The position numbers and the translations under genes were made by a program. A DNA stretch of 32,032 nt from a virus, in the IMG/VR virus record IMGVR_UViG_3300049811_000642, positions 1 through 32,032 of that record; one strand, written 5' to 3'. Below the pieces are notes generated by a model. It saw only the letters and a program-made list of their open reading frames with translations. It made no database searches and was not told where the DNA came from. Position 1 is the stretch's first letter; the number at the start of each line of letters is the position of its first letter. Of this stretch, positions 8,028 through 15,229 are shown piece by piece.

Positions 8028-8282
8028 ATGCACATGAAGATCGCCCTTGTCGCCTGCGTTGCGCTGGCCGGCTGCAGCACCCCGGAACCGGTGCAAACCG
8101 TGGACTGGTACAAGGACCATGCACCTGAGCGGCAGGCGATGGTCGCCAAGTGCCGCGCCAACCCCGGCGAACTGGAGGCCACGCCCAACTGCGTCAACGC
8201 CATCCGCGCGCAGAACCAGTTGGACAACGCGCGCCGTGGTCTGGCGCCGCTGACGCCCCTCCCGTCGAGCACGTCGCCCTGA
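8028..8282 (+). CDS. EexN family lipoprotein
   Basis: This is an 84-residue lipoprotein. ATG 8028 is preceded by GGAGA about 9 nt upstream; a second ATG at 8034 is also in frame. The signal peptide MHMKIALVACVALAGC ends in the lipobox LAGC, with Cys16 as the lipidated residue. The mature part carries the EexN signature: TVDWYKDHAPERQAMVAKCR, then NPGELEATPNCVNAIRAQ, with two conserved cysteines. EexN-type proteins are small lipoproteins first linked to entry exclusion in conjugative systems, but in xanthomonads they are also scattered outside such systems. No conjugation genes are visible here, so the role is open. It is transcribed away from the csrA-like pair. Confidence 0.85.
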   Translation: MHMKIALVACVALAGCSTPEPVQTVDWYKDHAPERQAMVAKCRANPGELEATPNCVNAIRAQNQLDNARRGLAPLTPLPSSTSP

Positions 8283-8396
8283 GCAGGGGGATACGTGCCC
8301 TCGGCCGTGCGCGGTGCGCCTGTGAGCGCATGCGGTAGCGTGCGCATGCGTGCGCGTGTCGCGGCAGCTGTCTCGACCTTCACAGCGCAGCGCCGG

Positions 8397-8678
8397 TCAG
8401 AGCATGTGCCGGGGGGCTTCGACGGCCTTGCGCGCAGTGCGCCTCGTCTTACCCTTGCCGGGCTGCGCCGCCTCGGGCAGTACCCGCATCGTGTACCGCA
8501 GCGCGCCGTCCTCTTTCCTGTCGGGCGCGATGGCCTGCCCGTCGGCGGTCTGCAGCGTCTGGCCCTCGGCCAACGCCACCATCACGCCGAAGCTGCCGTC
8601 GTCGTTGAGCGTGATCTGCACACCCATGCCGCACCAGCACATGACAGGCGAAAAGGCGGGGTTGGTCTCTGCGGTCAT
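8397..8678 (-). CDS. Hypothetical protein divergent from the repressor gene
   Basis: This is a 93-residue protein starting at ATG 8678 with GGAGA 5 nt upstream. It begins MTAETNPAFSPVMCWCGMGV; the CWCGMG cluster followed by VQITLNDDGSFGVMVALAEG looks like a small beta-rich domain, and the last 20 residues are basic (KGKTRRTARKAVEAPRH). I do not recognise the family. It is transcribed divergently from the CI/S24-like repressor gene and shares a 263-bp promoter region with it that holds the GTTAACG-type operator, so it may be under that repressor. Confidence 0.65.
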   Translation of the reverse strand: MTAETNPAFSPVMCWCGMGVQITLNDDGSFGVMVALAEGQTLQTADGQAIAPDRKEDGALRYTMRVLPEAAQPGKGKTRRTARKAVEAPRHML

Positions 8679-8859
8679 ACGGGTCTCCAGAGGGGTGGCG
8701 GCGAGGATGTCGTGCGCCGGGAAGGCGCCCCGACCGCAATACCGCCGGCCGGAACGGCCCGCATGCCTTCACGACCACTCAGCCCAGGCCCGCTGCGGTT
8801 GCCGGCTCCGCACGGGTCACCTCCGATGTGGCCGGGCATGCCGGCGGCTCGGGAAGCAT

Positions 8860-8875
8860 CGTTAACGCCGTTAAT
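8860..8875. promoter_or_regulatory. Candidate repressor operator (CGTTAACG plus CGTTAAT)
   Basis: The palindrome CGTTAACG (8860-8867) is followed after one base by an inverted imperfect half-site CGTTAAT (8869-8875), flanked by GCAT and ATGC. It lies immediately upstream of the putative promoter of the S24-like gene, in the region shared with the divergent 8678 gene. Near-identical sites recur at the 11.8 and 12.45 kb promoters. Binding is inferred. Confidence 0.5.
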
Positions 8876-8880
8876 GCAGA

Positions 8881-8910
8881 TGTCAATAGCTGGCGGTTGT
8901 GCTGTAGCAT
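8881..8910 (+). promoter_or_regulatory. Possible sigma-70 promoter of the repressor gene
   Basis: TGTCAA (8881-8886) and TAGCAT (8905-8910) are separated by 18 bp, resembling -35 and -10 boxes. The ATG follows 31 bp after the -10 box and no Shine-Dalgarno sequence is visible between them. Weak call. Confidence 0.35.
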
Positions 8911-8941
8911 ATCCGCCACCCCCGCTCACCCATCGCACGCC

Positions 8942-9598
8942 ATGAACAAGTATTCCCAAGCCTTCTTCGACGCCATGAAGCGCACCGGCCTGAGCAACGT
9001 CGTGATCGCTGCGCACGTCGGCAAGGTGGGCAACAACTGCGTGGCGCAGTGGCGGTCGGGCCGTCGGCCCATTCCGGCGGAACACGCGCCCAAGGTGGCC
9101 GGGCTGCTGGGCCTGCTGCCGGAGCAGATCAGCGAGTCCTACGACCGGCTGCTGCAGGCGGGCGCGCTGTTGCCGGAAGCCACGCCCGGGCGCAATGCGC
9201 CGCCGCAGGGGCATGTGGTGCTGTCGGAGCTGGAGGATTTCGGGCGGCCGTCAGACCAGCCGCGCATCTGGCTGCCGGAGTCCATCACCCGGCGCAAGCT
9301 GGGGCTGACCCGGCCCGAGGACGTGCGCTGGACGCTGCAGCCGTCGCAGTCGATGGCGCCCGAGATCGAGCGCCACGCGCTGGTGCTGGTGGACATCACC
9401 ACGCAGCGGCCGGAGGACGTGGTGGACGGCGGCCTGTACGCCTGCGCGCTGTGGGGCCGCCCGGACATCCGCCGCATCCTGGTGCGGCGCGGCGGCTGGA
9501 CGCTGGCCGGGGCCAATGCGGACATCGAACGGGTGAGCGTGAGCGAGGAGGATCTGGCGGAGCTGCGCATCCACGGCAGCGTGATCGGCTGGATTTGA
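8942..9598 (+). CDS. CI/LexA-like (S24 fold) transcriptional repressor lacking the catalytic lysine
   Basis: This is a 218-residue protein. The open frame extends upstream, but ATG 8942 starts MNKYSQAFFDAMKRTGLSNV, the usual beginning of this xanthomonad family. Residues 1-60 form a helix-turn-helix (AHVGKVGNNCVAQWRSGRRP). The C-terminal 110 residues resemble the LexA/CI dimerisation-peptidase domain: VRWTLQPSQSMAPEIERHAL gives the Ser in an SM motif, followed by LVLVD and LYACALWGRPDIRRILVRR. At the place where S24 peptidases have the catalytic Lys (T-V-K-R) this protein has V-R-R, so self-cleavage may be lost. It probably represses its own region through the GTTAACG-type sites, and it is followed 99 bp downstream by the MASE1 sensor gene on the same strand. 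RecA-dependent induction seems unlikely without the lysine. Confidence 0.85.
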   Translation: MNKYSQAFFDAMKRTGLSNVVIAAHVGKVGNNCVAQWRSGRRPIPAEHAPKVAGLLGLLPEQISESYDRLLQAGALLPEATPGRNAPPQGHVVLSELEDFGRPSDQPRIWLPESITRRKLGLTRPEDVRWTLQPSQSMAPEIERHALVLVDITTQRPEDVVDGGLYACALWGRPDIRRILVRRGGWTLAGANADIERVSVSEEDLAELRIHGSVIGWI

Positions 9599-9697
9599 CC
9601 GGGCGGGATGGGCCTAGAATGGCCGGGGCCTCCCGGCGGGGCCAGCCTTGCGGCACCGGACAAGGACAGCGACAACACACGGAACAGGGAGCGGAAT

Positions 9698-11242
9698 GTG
9701 GGCAAGCGCTGGGGCACATACATCGCGAAGGGCGTCGCCCTCGCCCTGCTGTACGGCATCGCCTACCTGGCGCTGCGCTACGTCTCGTTCAATCAGTGGT
9801 TCCTGCCGGCAGGGCTGCGCGCGGCCTGCCTTTTGTTTCTGCCGTATCGGTATTGGCCGTTCGTGATCCTCGGCGATGCCTCGGCGGTGTTTTTCCAGCG
9901 GTTGCCGAAGCTGGATCAGTACGCTACGGCATGGGTTTATGGAGGCCCAATCCTGCTGATTGGGTCCGTTGCAATCGCCCCGCATCTCGCAAGATTGAAG
10001 CTACGGCACGCAAGAGATATGCACTTTTGGATGCCGCTGACCGCTTTGTTCATCAGTGTCTGGGCGGCCATGTGCACTTCGATCTTCAACTACGCTCTAG
10101 GAGGTCCACGCCAACCAGACAGCGCGGAGAAAGCCGTTGAGTATGTGACTGGTAATTACCTCGGAATTTTGATGTTTGTCCTCCCCCTTCTGTTTTGGCA
10201 GACCAGAAAGTGGCGGACCTATCGAATCCGTAACATGGGCAGAGACTCGCTCATTGCTTGCGTGGCTATTCTTGCGCTTTTTTTATTTGTAGAAGCCCAG
10301 CCGGGAGACGAAGGACTCTCCGAGCAGATTGCTCTTCTCCTAATGATAATCCCGGCAGCATGGCTGACGTTTTCTCACGGCTGGCATGGCGCGGCGATCG
10401 GCATATTCATCGTCAATGTTGGGACCGCTCAAGCGATGGAATACGTGGGAGTACCAAAGCACTTTGAAACCGTTTTTCTTTCCCAGATCGGCCTCAGTAT
10501 ATTTGCAGTGATCTTTCTACTCCTTGGAAGCAGGATTACGTCTCAATATGAGACCGCCCGAAGATCAGGCATCGCTGAACAAGACGCGCTAAAGCTCGCT
10601 CGTATGAGCCTGCTGTCGAATGAACCCGCTGTCCGCGACCAGCTCATCATGCTCGCCAGCATGCAGGTGCTGATGGACGACGAGCGCGATCAGCTGGCCA
10701 AGGACCTGCGCGCCAACGGCAAGGCCCATGCGGCGATGGAACTCCACCGCCGCGGCGTGGAGCACCGCCAGCTGTTCCAACTGCAGGCGCTGGTGGTCTA
10801 CCCCATCGGCATCGAACGCGACGGGCTGTTCGGCCTGCTGGACACCGAGATGTTCCGCGAGTCGCGCGCCAGCGGGGCCGTGGTGGACATGCGCTTCGGC
10901 CGCACCGACCCACGCACCCTCTCGGAGGCACTGCAGGTGTCGGCCTACCGCTGCCTGTGCCACGCCATCGACCACCTGTCGGACTGGGAGCCGACGGACT
11001 ACCGGCTGCACCTGCGCGTCTGGCACGGGCGCCTGAAGCGTGGCATCTACATCTCCGCGCACATCACCACCGCGCATGCGCGGCACGTCACCCCGCACGG
11101 CGAAAGCGCGTGGCTGCTGCTAGAGGCGCGGGTGAAGGCCCATGGCGGCCTGCTGCGCCATGGGCCGGACGGAATTCGCCTGCTGCTGGCCGAGTCCATG
11201 GACGAGCCCTCGGCCGAGCAGGAGACCAGCTTCGCCGCCTAG
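9698..11242 (+). CDS. MASE1-type membrane sensor with degenerate histidine kinase-like C-terminus
   Basis: GTG 9698 is preferred (GGGAG 7 nt upstream) over the frame start at 9608, giving 514 residues. The first ~300 residues hold about eight transmembrane helices in a MASE1-like arrangement, with the typical FNQWFLPAGLRAACLLFLP loop near residue 35. A short linker near residue 310 leads to a cytoplasmic part of about 200 residues (QLAKDLRANGKAHAAMELHR, then ALQVSAYRCLCHAIDHLSDW) that resembles the dimerisation and N-box region of a NarL-group histidine kinase. However, the H-box histidine pattern and the ATP-binding G-boxes are not recognisable. It may therefore sense a signal without phosphorylating. 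Codon use between 9950 and 10600 is visibly less GC-rich than in the C-terminal third. It follows the repressor gene and could share its transcript. Confidence 0.8.
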   Translation: MGKRWGTYIAKGVALALLYGIAYLALRYVSFNQWFLPAGLRAACLLFLPYRYWPFVILGDASAVFFQRLPKLDQYATAWVYGGPILLIGSVAIAPHLARLKLRHARDMHFWMPLTALFISVWAAMCTSIFNYALGGPRQPDSAEKAVEYVTGNYLGILMFVLPLLFWQTRKWRTYRIRNMGRDSLIACVAILALFLFVEAQPGDEGLSEQIALLLMIIPAAWLTFSHGWHGAAIGIFIVNVGTAQAMEYVGVPKHFETVFLSQIGLSIFAVIFLLLGSRITSQYETARRSGIAEQDALKLARMSLLSNEPAVRDQLIMLASMQVLMDDERDQLAKDLRANGKAHAAMELHRRGVEHRQLFQLQALVVYPIGIERDGLFGLLDTEMFRESRASGAVVDMRFGRTDPRTLSEALQVSAYRCLCHAIDHLSDWEPTDYRLHLRVWHGRLKRGIYISAHITTAHARHVTPHGESAWLLLEARVKAHGGLLRHGPDGIRLLLAESMDEPSAEQETSFAA

Positions 11243-11270
11243 GCCCGGACGCCCCTGCGGGCGCCCGGGC
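11243..11270. terminator. Bidirectional terminator-like hairpin
   Basis: GCCCGGACGCCC and GGGCGCCCGGGC pair with one mismatch around a CTGC loop. The hairpin lies between the ends of the convergent MASE1 and secreted-protein genes. No T run follows, so it is called from shape and position. Confidence 0.55.
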
Positions 11271-11277
11271 TGCGCGG

Positions 11278-11730
11278 TCACTCCGTCGCGCCCAGCGGAC
11301 GGATCAGCCAGCGGGTGGTGGTGCCGTCCTGGTAGCGCAGCACCTCCACGTCCGCGCCGCGGTACAGCAGGCTGGGCACGCCGGCGGGTAGCCCGTCGCC
11401 GGGCAGGGCCACGCGGTCGGCGTCGCTGCCGATCGGCATCACCCACGCCGTGCCGCCGATCCGTCCGGCCGCCGCGCGCACGGTGCCGCCGGCATCATTG
11501 ATCTGCACATAGCGGATGCCGTCGCGTTCAAATTGGTACACCTTCCAGGCAGGATCGGCCGCCAGATCGACCGCTTGCGGAAAGGACTCACCCAGGCCAA
11601 GCGAGGCGACCGGGCTATCACGGCCGTCGTCCGGGCAACCGCACTTCGCCCACGCGGGCGAGGCAAACAGCGTCGCGCTGGCCAGCAGAGCGAGAGGCGC
11701 GCAGGCGGAACGAGATAGATACATCGACAT
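11278..11730 (-). CDS. Small secreted protein, copy 1 of a tandem duplication
   Basis: This is a 150-residue protein. ATG 11730 has AGGAG 7-8 nt upstream and starts a signal peptide (MSMYLSRSACAPLALLASAT) ending in SPAWA, so the mature protein begins KCGCPDDGRD. The mature part of about 123 residues has a Cys-x-Cys at its start and otherwise a beta-rich pattern: WKVYQFERDGIRYVQINDAG, then GGTAWVMPIGSDADRV and YRGADVEVLRYQDGTTTRWL. The family is not recognised. The second copy at 11957-12409 is nearly identical from about residue 85 onward and differs mainly around the KCGC region. The 90 bp upstream of the start is also duplicated and carries GTTAACG-type sites, suggesting control by the nearby S24-like repressor. 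Confidence 0.85.
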   Translation of the reverse strand: MSMYLSRSACAPLALLASATLFASPAWAKCGCPDDGRDSPVASLGLGESFPQAVDLAADPAWKVYQFERDGIRYVQINDAGGTVRAAAGRIGGTAWVMPIGSDADRVALPGDGLPAGVPSLLYRGADVEVLRYQDGTTTRWLIRPLGATE

Positions 11731-11766
11731 GATGAAACTCCTTGAGTGCTGATCCGTAGGATGTGT

Positions 11767-11805
11767 GTTAACGGCCTGCGATGTCCCCATACAGCACCGC
11801 TAACG
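11767..11805. promoter_or_regulatory. Candidate repressor operators upstream of secreted-protein copy 1
   Basis: GTTAACGG (11767-11774) and CCGCTAAC (11797-11804) form an inverted pair with centres 30 bp apart. They match the perfect pair at copy 2 except for one base. They lie 37-75 bp upstream of the ATG. Confidence 0.45.
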
Positions 11806-11809
11806 ATTG

Positions 11810-11841
11810 AAGGCCCGAACGGCGCTATCGCCTCGGGCCTT
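11810..11841. terminator. Hairpin between the duplicated genes
   Basis: AAGGCCCGA and TCGGGCCTT enclose an inner stem GGCG-ctat-CGCC. It lies downstream of copy 2 and upstream of the copy 1 operators, and could isolate the two transcription units. Confidence 0.55.
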
Positions 11842-11901
11842 TCGACGGTAGCACCCGGATTCACGCGCTGAGCGTGCCCTATGGTGCCGCTCGGCGGGCC
11901 G

Positions 11902-11939
11902 GCGCCGGACGCCCTTGCGGGCGCCGGACGCCCTTGCGG
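11902..11939. repeat. 19-bp exact tandem repeat
   Basis: GCGCCGGACGCCCTTGCGG occurs at 11902-11920 and again at 11921-11939. The second copy also forms the left arm of a hairpin with GGGCGCCCG that resembles the terminator at 11243-11270. It lies just downstream of secreted-protein copy 2. Confidence 0.8.
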
Positions 11940-11956
11940 GCGCCCGGGCTGGGCAC

Positions 11957-12409
11957 TCACTGCGTCGCGCCCAGCGGGCGGATCAGCCAGCGGGTGGTGG
12001 TGCCGTCCTGGTAGCGCAGCACTTCCACGTCCGCGCCGCGGTACAACAGGCTGGGCACGCCGGCCGGCACGCCGTCGCCGGGCAGGGCCACGCGGTCGGC
12101 GTCGCTGCCGATCGGCATCACCCAGGCGGTACCGCCGATCCGTCCCGCCGCCGCGCGCACCGCGCCGCCAGCGTCGTTGACCTGCACATACTTGACGCCA
12201 TCGCGGTGAAATTCGTACACCTGCCACGCGGGGTCGGCGGCCAGATCGACGGCTTCCGGGAAAGACTCGCCCAAGCCGCTCGATGCGACCTGATTCCAAT
12301 TGCCGTCCCCGACACAACCGCATTTCGCCCACACGGGCGAAGCAAACAGGGTCGAGCTGGCCAGCAGGGCAAGCGACGCGCAGGCGGAACGAGACAGATA
12401 CATCGACAT
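11957..12409 (-). CDS. Small secreted protein, copy 2 of a tandem duplication
   Basis: This is a 150-residue paralogue of the gene at 11278-11730, starting at ATG 12409 with AGGAG at the same spacing. The signal peptide ends in SPVWA and the mature protein begins KCGCVGDGNWNQVASSGLGE. The first 30 mature residues differ most from copy 1 (GDGNWNQ against DDGRDSP), whereas the C-terminal half, including PIGSDADRVALPGDGVPAG, is nearly unchanged. The promoter region, start region and body are all duplicated at an offset of about 679 bp, so a recent duplication with selection or relaxation near the mature N-terminus is likely. Function is unknown; the signal peptide and Cys-x-Cys suggest a periplasmic or surface protein. 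Confidence 0.85.
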   Translation of the reverse strand: MSMYLSRSACASLALLASSTLFASPVWAKCGCVGDGNWNQVASSGLGESFPEAVDLAADPAWQVYEFHRDGVKYVQVNDAGGAVRAAAGRIGGTAWVMPIGSDADRVALPGDGVPAGVPSLLYRGADVEVLRYQDGTTTRWLIRPLGATQ

Positions 12410-12445
12410 GATGAAACTCCTTGAGTGCTGATCCGTAGGATGTGT

Positions 12446-12484
12446 GTTAACGGCCTGCGATGTCCCCATACAGCACCGTTAACG
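12446..12484. promoter_or_regulatory. Candidate repressor operators upstream of secreted-protein copy 2
   Basis: GTTAACGG (12446-12453) and CCGTTAAC (12476-12483) are a perfect inverted pair with centres 30 bp apart, about three helical turns, which would place both on the same DNA face. The right site extends to the full palindrome CGTTAACG (12477-12484) found at the repressor's own promoter. Confidence 0.5.
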
Positions 12485-12488
12485 ATTG

Positions 12489-12521
12489 AAGGCCCGCAGG
12501 GCGGGCGCGCCCTTAGGCCTT
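12489..12521. terminator. Hairpin upstream of secreted-protein copy 2
   Basis: AAGGCC and GGCCTT enclose an inner stem AGGGCG-ggcg-CGCCCT. It is the diverged equivalent of the hairpin at 11810-11841 and marks the outer end of the duplicated unit. Confidence 0.45.
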
Positions 12522-12902
12522 CCGACGGTAGCACCCCGATTCAAGCACCGAGCGTACTGCCTGGCCTCGTCCGGCGGGTCGGCGCTGTATGCCGCCCCGT
12601 CACCACAGCCGCTCGGGCGTGGACTCGCCAGCCCTTGCCTCTGGAGGAGCGCCCCGTAGCCATGCCGTGGAGCGCGTCACAATGTCCATGCTTCGCCGGC
12701 GGTCATTCATCGGCAAGCCGGTTCGGATAGTCTCTCCGGACTACGGTGCCGGCAGTGATGGCGCGGTCTTTTTCATGCAAAGAGAACTGGCGAGACGTAC
12801 CAAGCCGAGACGGCAAAATGCAACCGCCCGCCACACGTCGCTCATTTGCAGGTGTCCCTGCAGGGATGCACGCGGGGCATGCCTCACGAAGGGAGAACCG
12901 CA
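12522..12902. other. Noncoding region upstream of chrA
   Basis: About 380 bp. Several short open frames on both strands lack ribosome binding sites and protein-like composition. A small dyad TAGTC-N6-GACTA lies at 12728-12743 and a CCCTGCAGGG palindrome at 12857-12866. The chrA promoter must be here, but no convincing -35/-10 pair was found. No chrB-like regulator is encoded. Confidence 0.4.
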
Positions 12903-14270
12903 ATGACAGCGAAAGAAACGGCTACAGCAGGTGATCCCGGAGAGGCGCCACACCCGATGGGGTTTCGCGATGCGCTCGGCTTCTGGTTCAAGCTGGGCTG
13001 GATCAGTTTCGGCGGCCCGGCCGGGCAGATCGCGCTGCTGCACGAGGAATTGGTGGAGCGTCGGCGCTGGGTGTCGGAACGCCGCTTTCTCCACGCACTG
13101 AACTACTGCATGTTGTTGCCGGGGCCGGAGGCGCAGCAGCTGGCCACCTACATGGGCTGGCTGATGCACCGCACCTGGGGCGGCATCGTCGCGGGCGCGC
13201 TGTTCGTGCTGCCGTCGCTGTTCATCCTGATGGCCCTGTCGTGGATCTATCTGCGCTTCGGCGACGTGCCGGTCGTGGCGGGGCTGTTCTACGGCATCAA
13301 GCCCGCCGTGACGGCCATCGTGCTGCATGCCGCATACCGCATCGGATCGCGGACGCTGAAAAATCCGGCGCTGTGGTGCATCGCGGCGGCGGCGTTCGTC
13401 GGCATATTCGCCCTGTCCCTGCCGTTCCCGGCGATCGTGGCCGGAGCGGCGCTCGTCGGCTATGTGGGAGGCCGCTTCTCGCCCGCGACCTTCGTCCTCG
13501 GGGGCGACCACGGCACGGTCGGCAAGCGGCCGGCCGGACGCGCCCTGATCGACGATGCGACGCCGGTCGCGGACCATGCGCGCTTCTCATGGTGGCGATT
13601 GGCGCGCGTGGTGGCGTGCGGCGCGTTGCTGTGGGCCCTTCCGGTAGCAGGTCTGGCAGCGACGCTCGGCTGGGACCACACGCTGACGCGGATGGCCGTG
13701 TTCTTCACCAAAGCGGCGCTGTTGACCTTCGGCGGTGCCTACGCCGTCCTGCCCTACGTCTACCAGGGCGCCGTCGAGCGCTACGGCTGGCTGTCGCCCG
13801 CGCAGATGATCGACGGCCTGGCGCTCGGCGAAACGACCCCGGGGCCGTTGATCATGGTGGTGGCCTTCGTGGGCTTCCTTGGCGGCTATGCCGATCCGGT
13901 CTTCGGCCGGGACGCAACCTTCCTGTCGGGGGCGGCGGCAGCGATCCTGGTCACCTGGTTTACGTTCCTGCCCTCGTTCGTGTTCATCCTCGCCGGAGCG
14001 CCGCTGGTCGAATCCACGCGCGGCAATCTGCGGCTGACTGCGCCGCTGACCGCGATCACCGCAGCGGTGGTCGGCGTCATCGTCAACCTTGCGCTGTTCT
14101 TCGGCTATCACGTGCTCTGGCCGGATGGCCGTACCGGCACGTTCGATTGGATCGCAGCGGCACTTCTGGTCATTTCAGCATGGGCCTTGTTCCGCTGGAA
14201 GCAGAGCGTCATGCGCGTCATCGCCGCCTCCGCTTTAGCGGGGCTTGTCCTAAGTCTGATTAACTTCTGA
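12903..14270 (+). CDS. chrA: Chromate transporter ChrA (long-chain CHR family)
   Basis: This is a 455-residue protein, the usual length of two-domain ChrA. ATG 12903 has GGGAG 8 nt upstream; the open frame extends upstream to 12846 without support. It belongs to the CHR family of chromate ion efflux transporters, in which two homologous halves are each built of about five to six membrane helices. First half: GWISFGGPAGQIALLHEELV near residue 33 and LLPGPEAQQLATYMGW near residue 71. Second half: LLTFGGAYAVLPYVYQGAV near residue 275 and LGETTPGPLIMVVAFVGFLG near residue 310. The central hydrophilic loop (near residues 200-225) is short. ChrA exports chromate from the cytoplasm, giving resistance. 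It stands alone; the usual regulator gene chrB is not next to it. Confidence 0.93.
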   Translation: MTAKETATAGDPGEAPHPMGFRDALGFWFKLGWISFGGPAGQIALLHEELVERRRWVSERRFLHALNYCMLLPGPEAQQLATYMGWLMHRTWGGIVAGALFVLPSLFILMALSWIYLRFGDVPVVAGLFYGIKPAVTAIVLHAAYRIGSRTLKNPALWCIAAAAFVGIFALSLPFPAIVAGAALVGYVGGRFSPATFVLGGDHGTVGKRPAGRALIDDATPVADHARFSWWRLARVVACGALLWALPVAGLAATLGWDHTLTRMAVFFTKAALLTFGGAYAVLPYVYQGAVERYGWLSPAQMIDGLALGETTPGPLIMVVAFVGFLGGYADPVFGRDATFLSGAAAAILVTWFTFLPSFVFILAGAPLVESTRGNLRLTAPLTAITAAVVGVIVNLALFFGYHVLWPDGRTGTFDWIAAALLVISAWALFRWKQSVMRVIAASALAGLVLSLINF

Positions 14271-14382
14271 CGATCAGCAGCACAGCGCTTCCCGACTCAC
14301 AAGCCACTGAATGACGGCCGCTGCGAGGCACGGTCCGAATCTATGCTGAGGATCGAGACAAAGAAAATGGCATGAGTCACGT

Positions 14383-14797
14383 CTACTCGATCCCCATGCC
14401 TTCCTCCTCCGCGACCCGCCGCCGCAGAGCGGGGTCGTAGACCACCCCGCGCTCCGCCCGGTCGCTGTACGCCTGCCGGGCGCGCAGCGAGCGACGAATG
14501 GTCTGGCCGGTGATGGGCTTTTCGGGATACGCCTTCTGGCGCGCCCCTTCGGCCCCCCGTGAAGCCGATGGACTCCAGCGGGTCATCCTTCGGGTCGCCC
14601 TCATGGATCGCGTCGCCATGCCTGGAAGGTACTGCTTCTGGGACATTGCGCATCGCCTGTGCGCCGTCTTGGAGCGCATTCGGCTGCACGGTCACCACAC
14701 CCCACCAGAAAACGAAAAGAAGCACCGGTACGCATTGCGTACCGGGGCTGGGTCCTGTCCCGTTGGCCGGGACCTCTTGTCTGCATGACGCTGGCAT
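14383..14797 (-). pseudogene. Probable frameshifted small gene (indel in a G6 run)
   Basis: Two overlapping minus-strand frames each look coding over only part of their length. The upstream frame (from 14797) reads plausibly as DGAQAMRNVPEAVPSRHGDA, then KDDPLESIGFTG. The downstream frame reads GARQKAYPEKPITGQTIRRS, then QAYSDRAERGVVYDPALRRR, and ends VAEEEGMGIE. They meet at a run of six G (14553-14558 as C on the plus strand). With five G the two parts fuse into one continuous reading, FTGAEGARQKAYPEKP. This suggests a recent frameshift or a base-calling error in a homopolymer. The N-terminal part contains a hydrophobic segment (PVLLFVFWWGVVTV). The family is not recognised. Confidence 0.45.
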
Positions 14798-14869
14798 CTA
14801 CCGTCCGAAGCGCCCTCTGGGTCTTGGACGATGTTCAGTTGGACGGTGGCGGCGGTGATCGGCGACAGT

Positions 14870-14895
14870 TGCGTTGGCCCCACTCGACCAACGCA
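14870..14895. terminator. Inverted repeat downstream of the small-gene cluster
   Basis: TGCGTTGG (14870-14877) and CCAACGCA (14888-14895) form an 8-bp stem with a 10-nt loop about 60 bp past the last minus-strand gene. A terminator is plausible; there is no clear T run. Confidence 0.35.
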
Positions 14896-14953
14896 GCCGC
14901 ATCGTCCAGGCCCGCGGGATCTTGCGTCCTGCCGCCGCCTTCAATCGCTCCCT

Positions 14954-15229
14954 TCAGTTGGCAGCCCGCGCCGCAGCCTTGCCGAGTGCCACCTGTGCGC
15001 CAGCGACCATGTCGAGGCGCATGTTGCTGCCCGTCGCGCCCGCAGCGTAGCCGATGGCCCAGTTGAGCACGCTGGCGCGGTCATTGAGCGTCTCAGCGTC
15101 ACGGTACCGCTGCTGGTAATGCGCCAGTTCCTCTGCAGCGCGTTCGAACGCCCTGCGCACGTTTTCGAGGGCATCTGCCCCTTGCTCGATCGCGAGTTGC
15201 TCCAGCAGATGGTCGGCTCGACTGTCCAT
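14954..15229 (-). CDS. Small hypothetical protein with shared 33-bp leader
   Basis: This is a 91-residue protein starting at ATG 15229 with GGAG 8 nt upstream; the open frame reaches 15289 but lacks support there. It is largely helical: DSRADHLLEQLAIEQGADAL, then AFERAAEELAHYQQRYRDAE, a likely coiled coil, followed by VLNWAIGYAAGATGSNMRLD. The family is unknown to me. It is one of three genes here preceded by the same 33-bp element, whose nearest edge is 31 nt from this ATG. It is the last gene of the small-gene cluster in the direction of transcription. Confidence 0.65.
   Translation of the reverse strand: MDSRADHLLEQLAIEQGADALENVRRAFERAAEELAHYQQRYRDAETLNDRASVLNWAIGYAAGATGSNMRLDMVAGAQVALGKAAARAAN

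Noticed and set aside
12703-12903. Short minus-strand frame upstream of chrA as a possible regulator gene
   Set aside because: 66 codons, no helix-turn-helix or ChrB-like motif, and no ribosome binding site.
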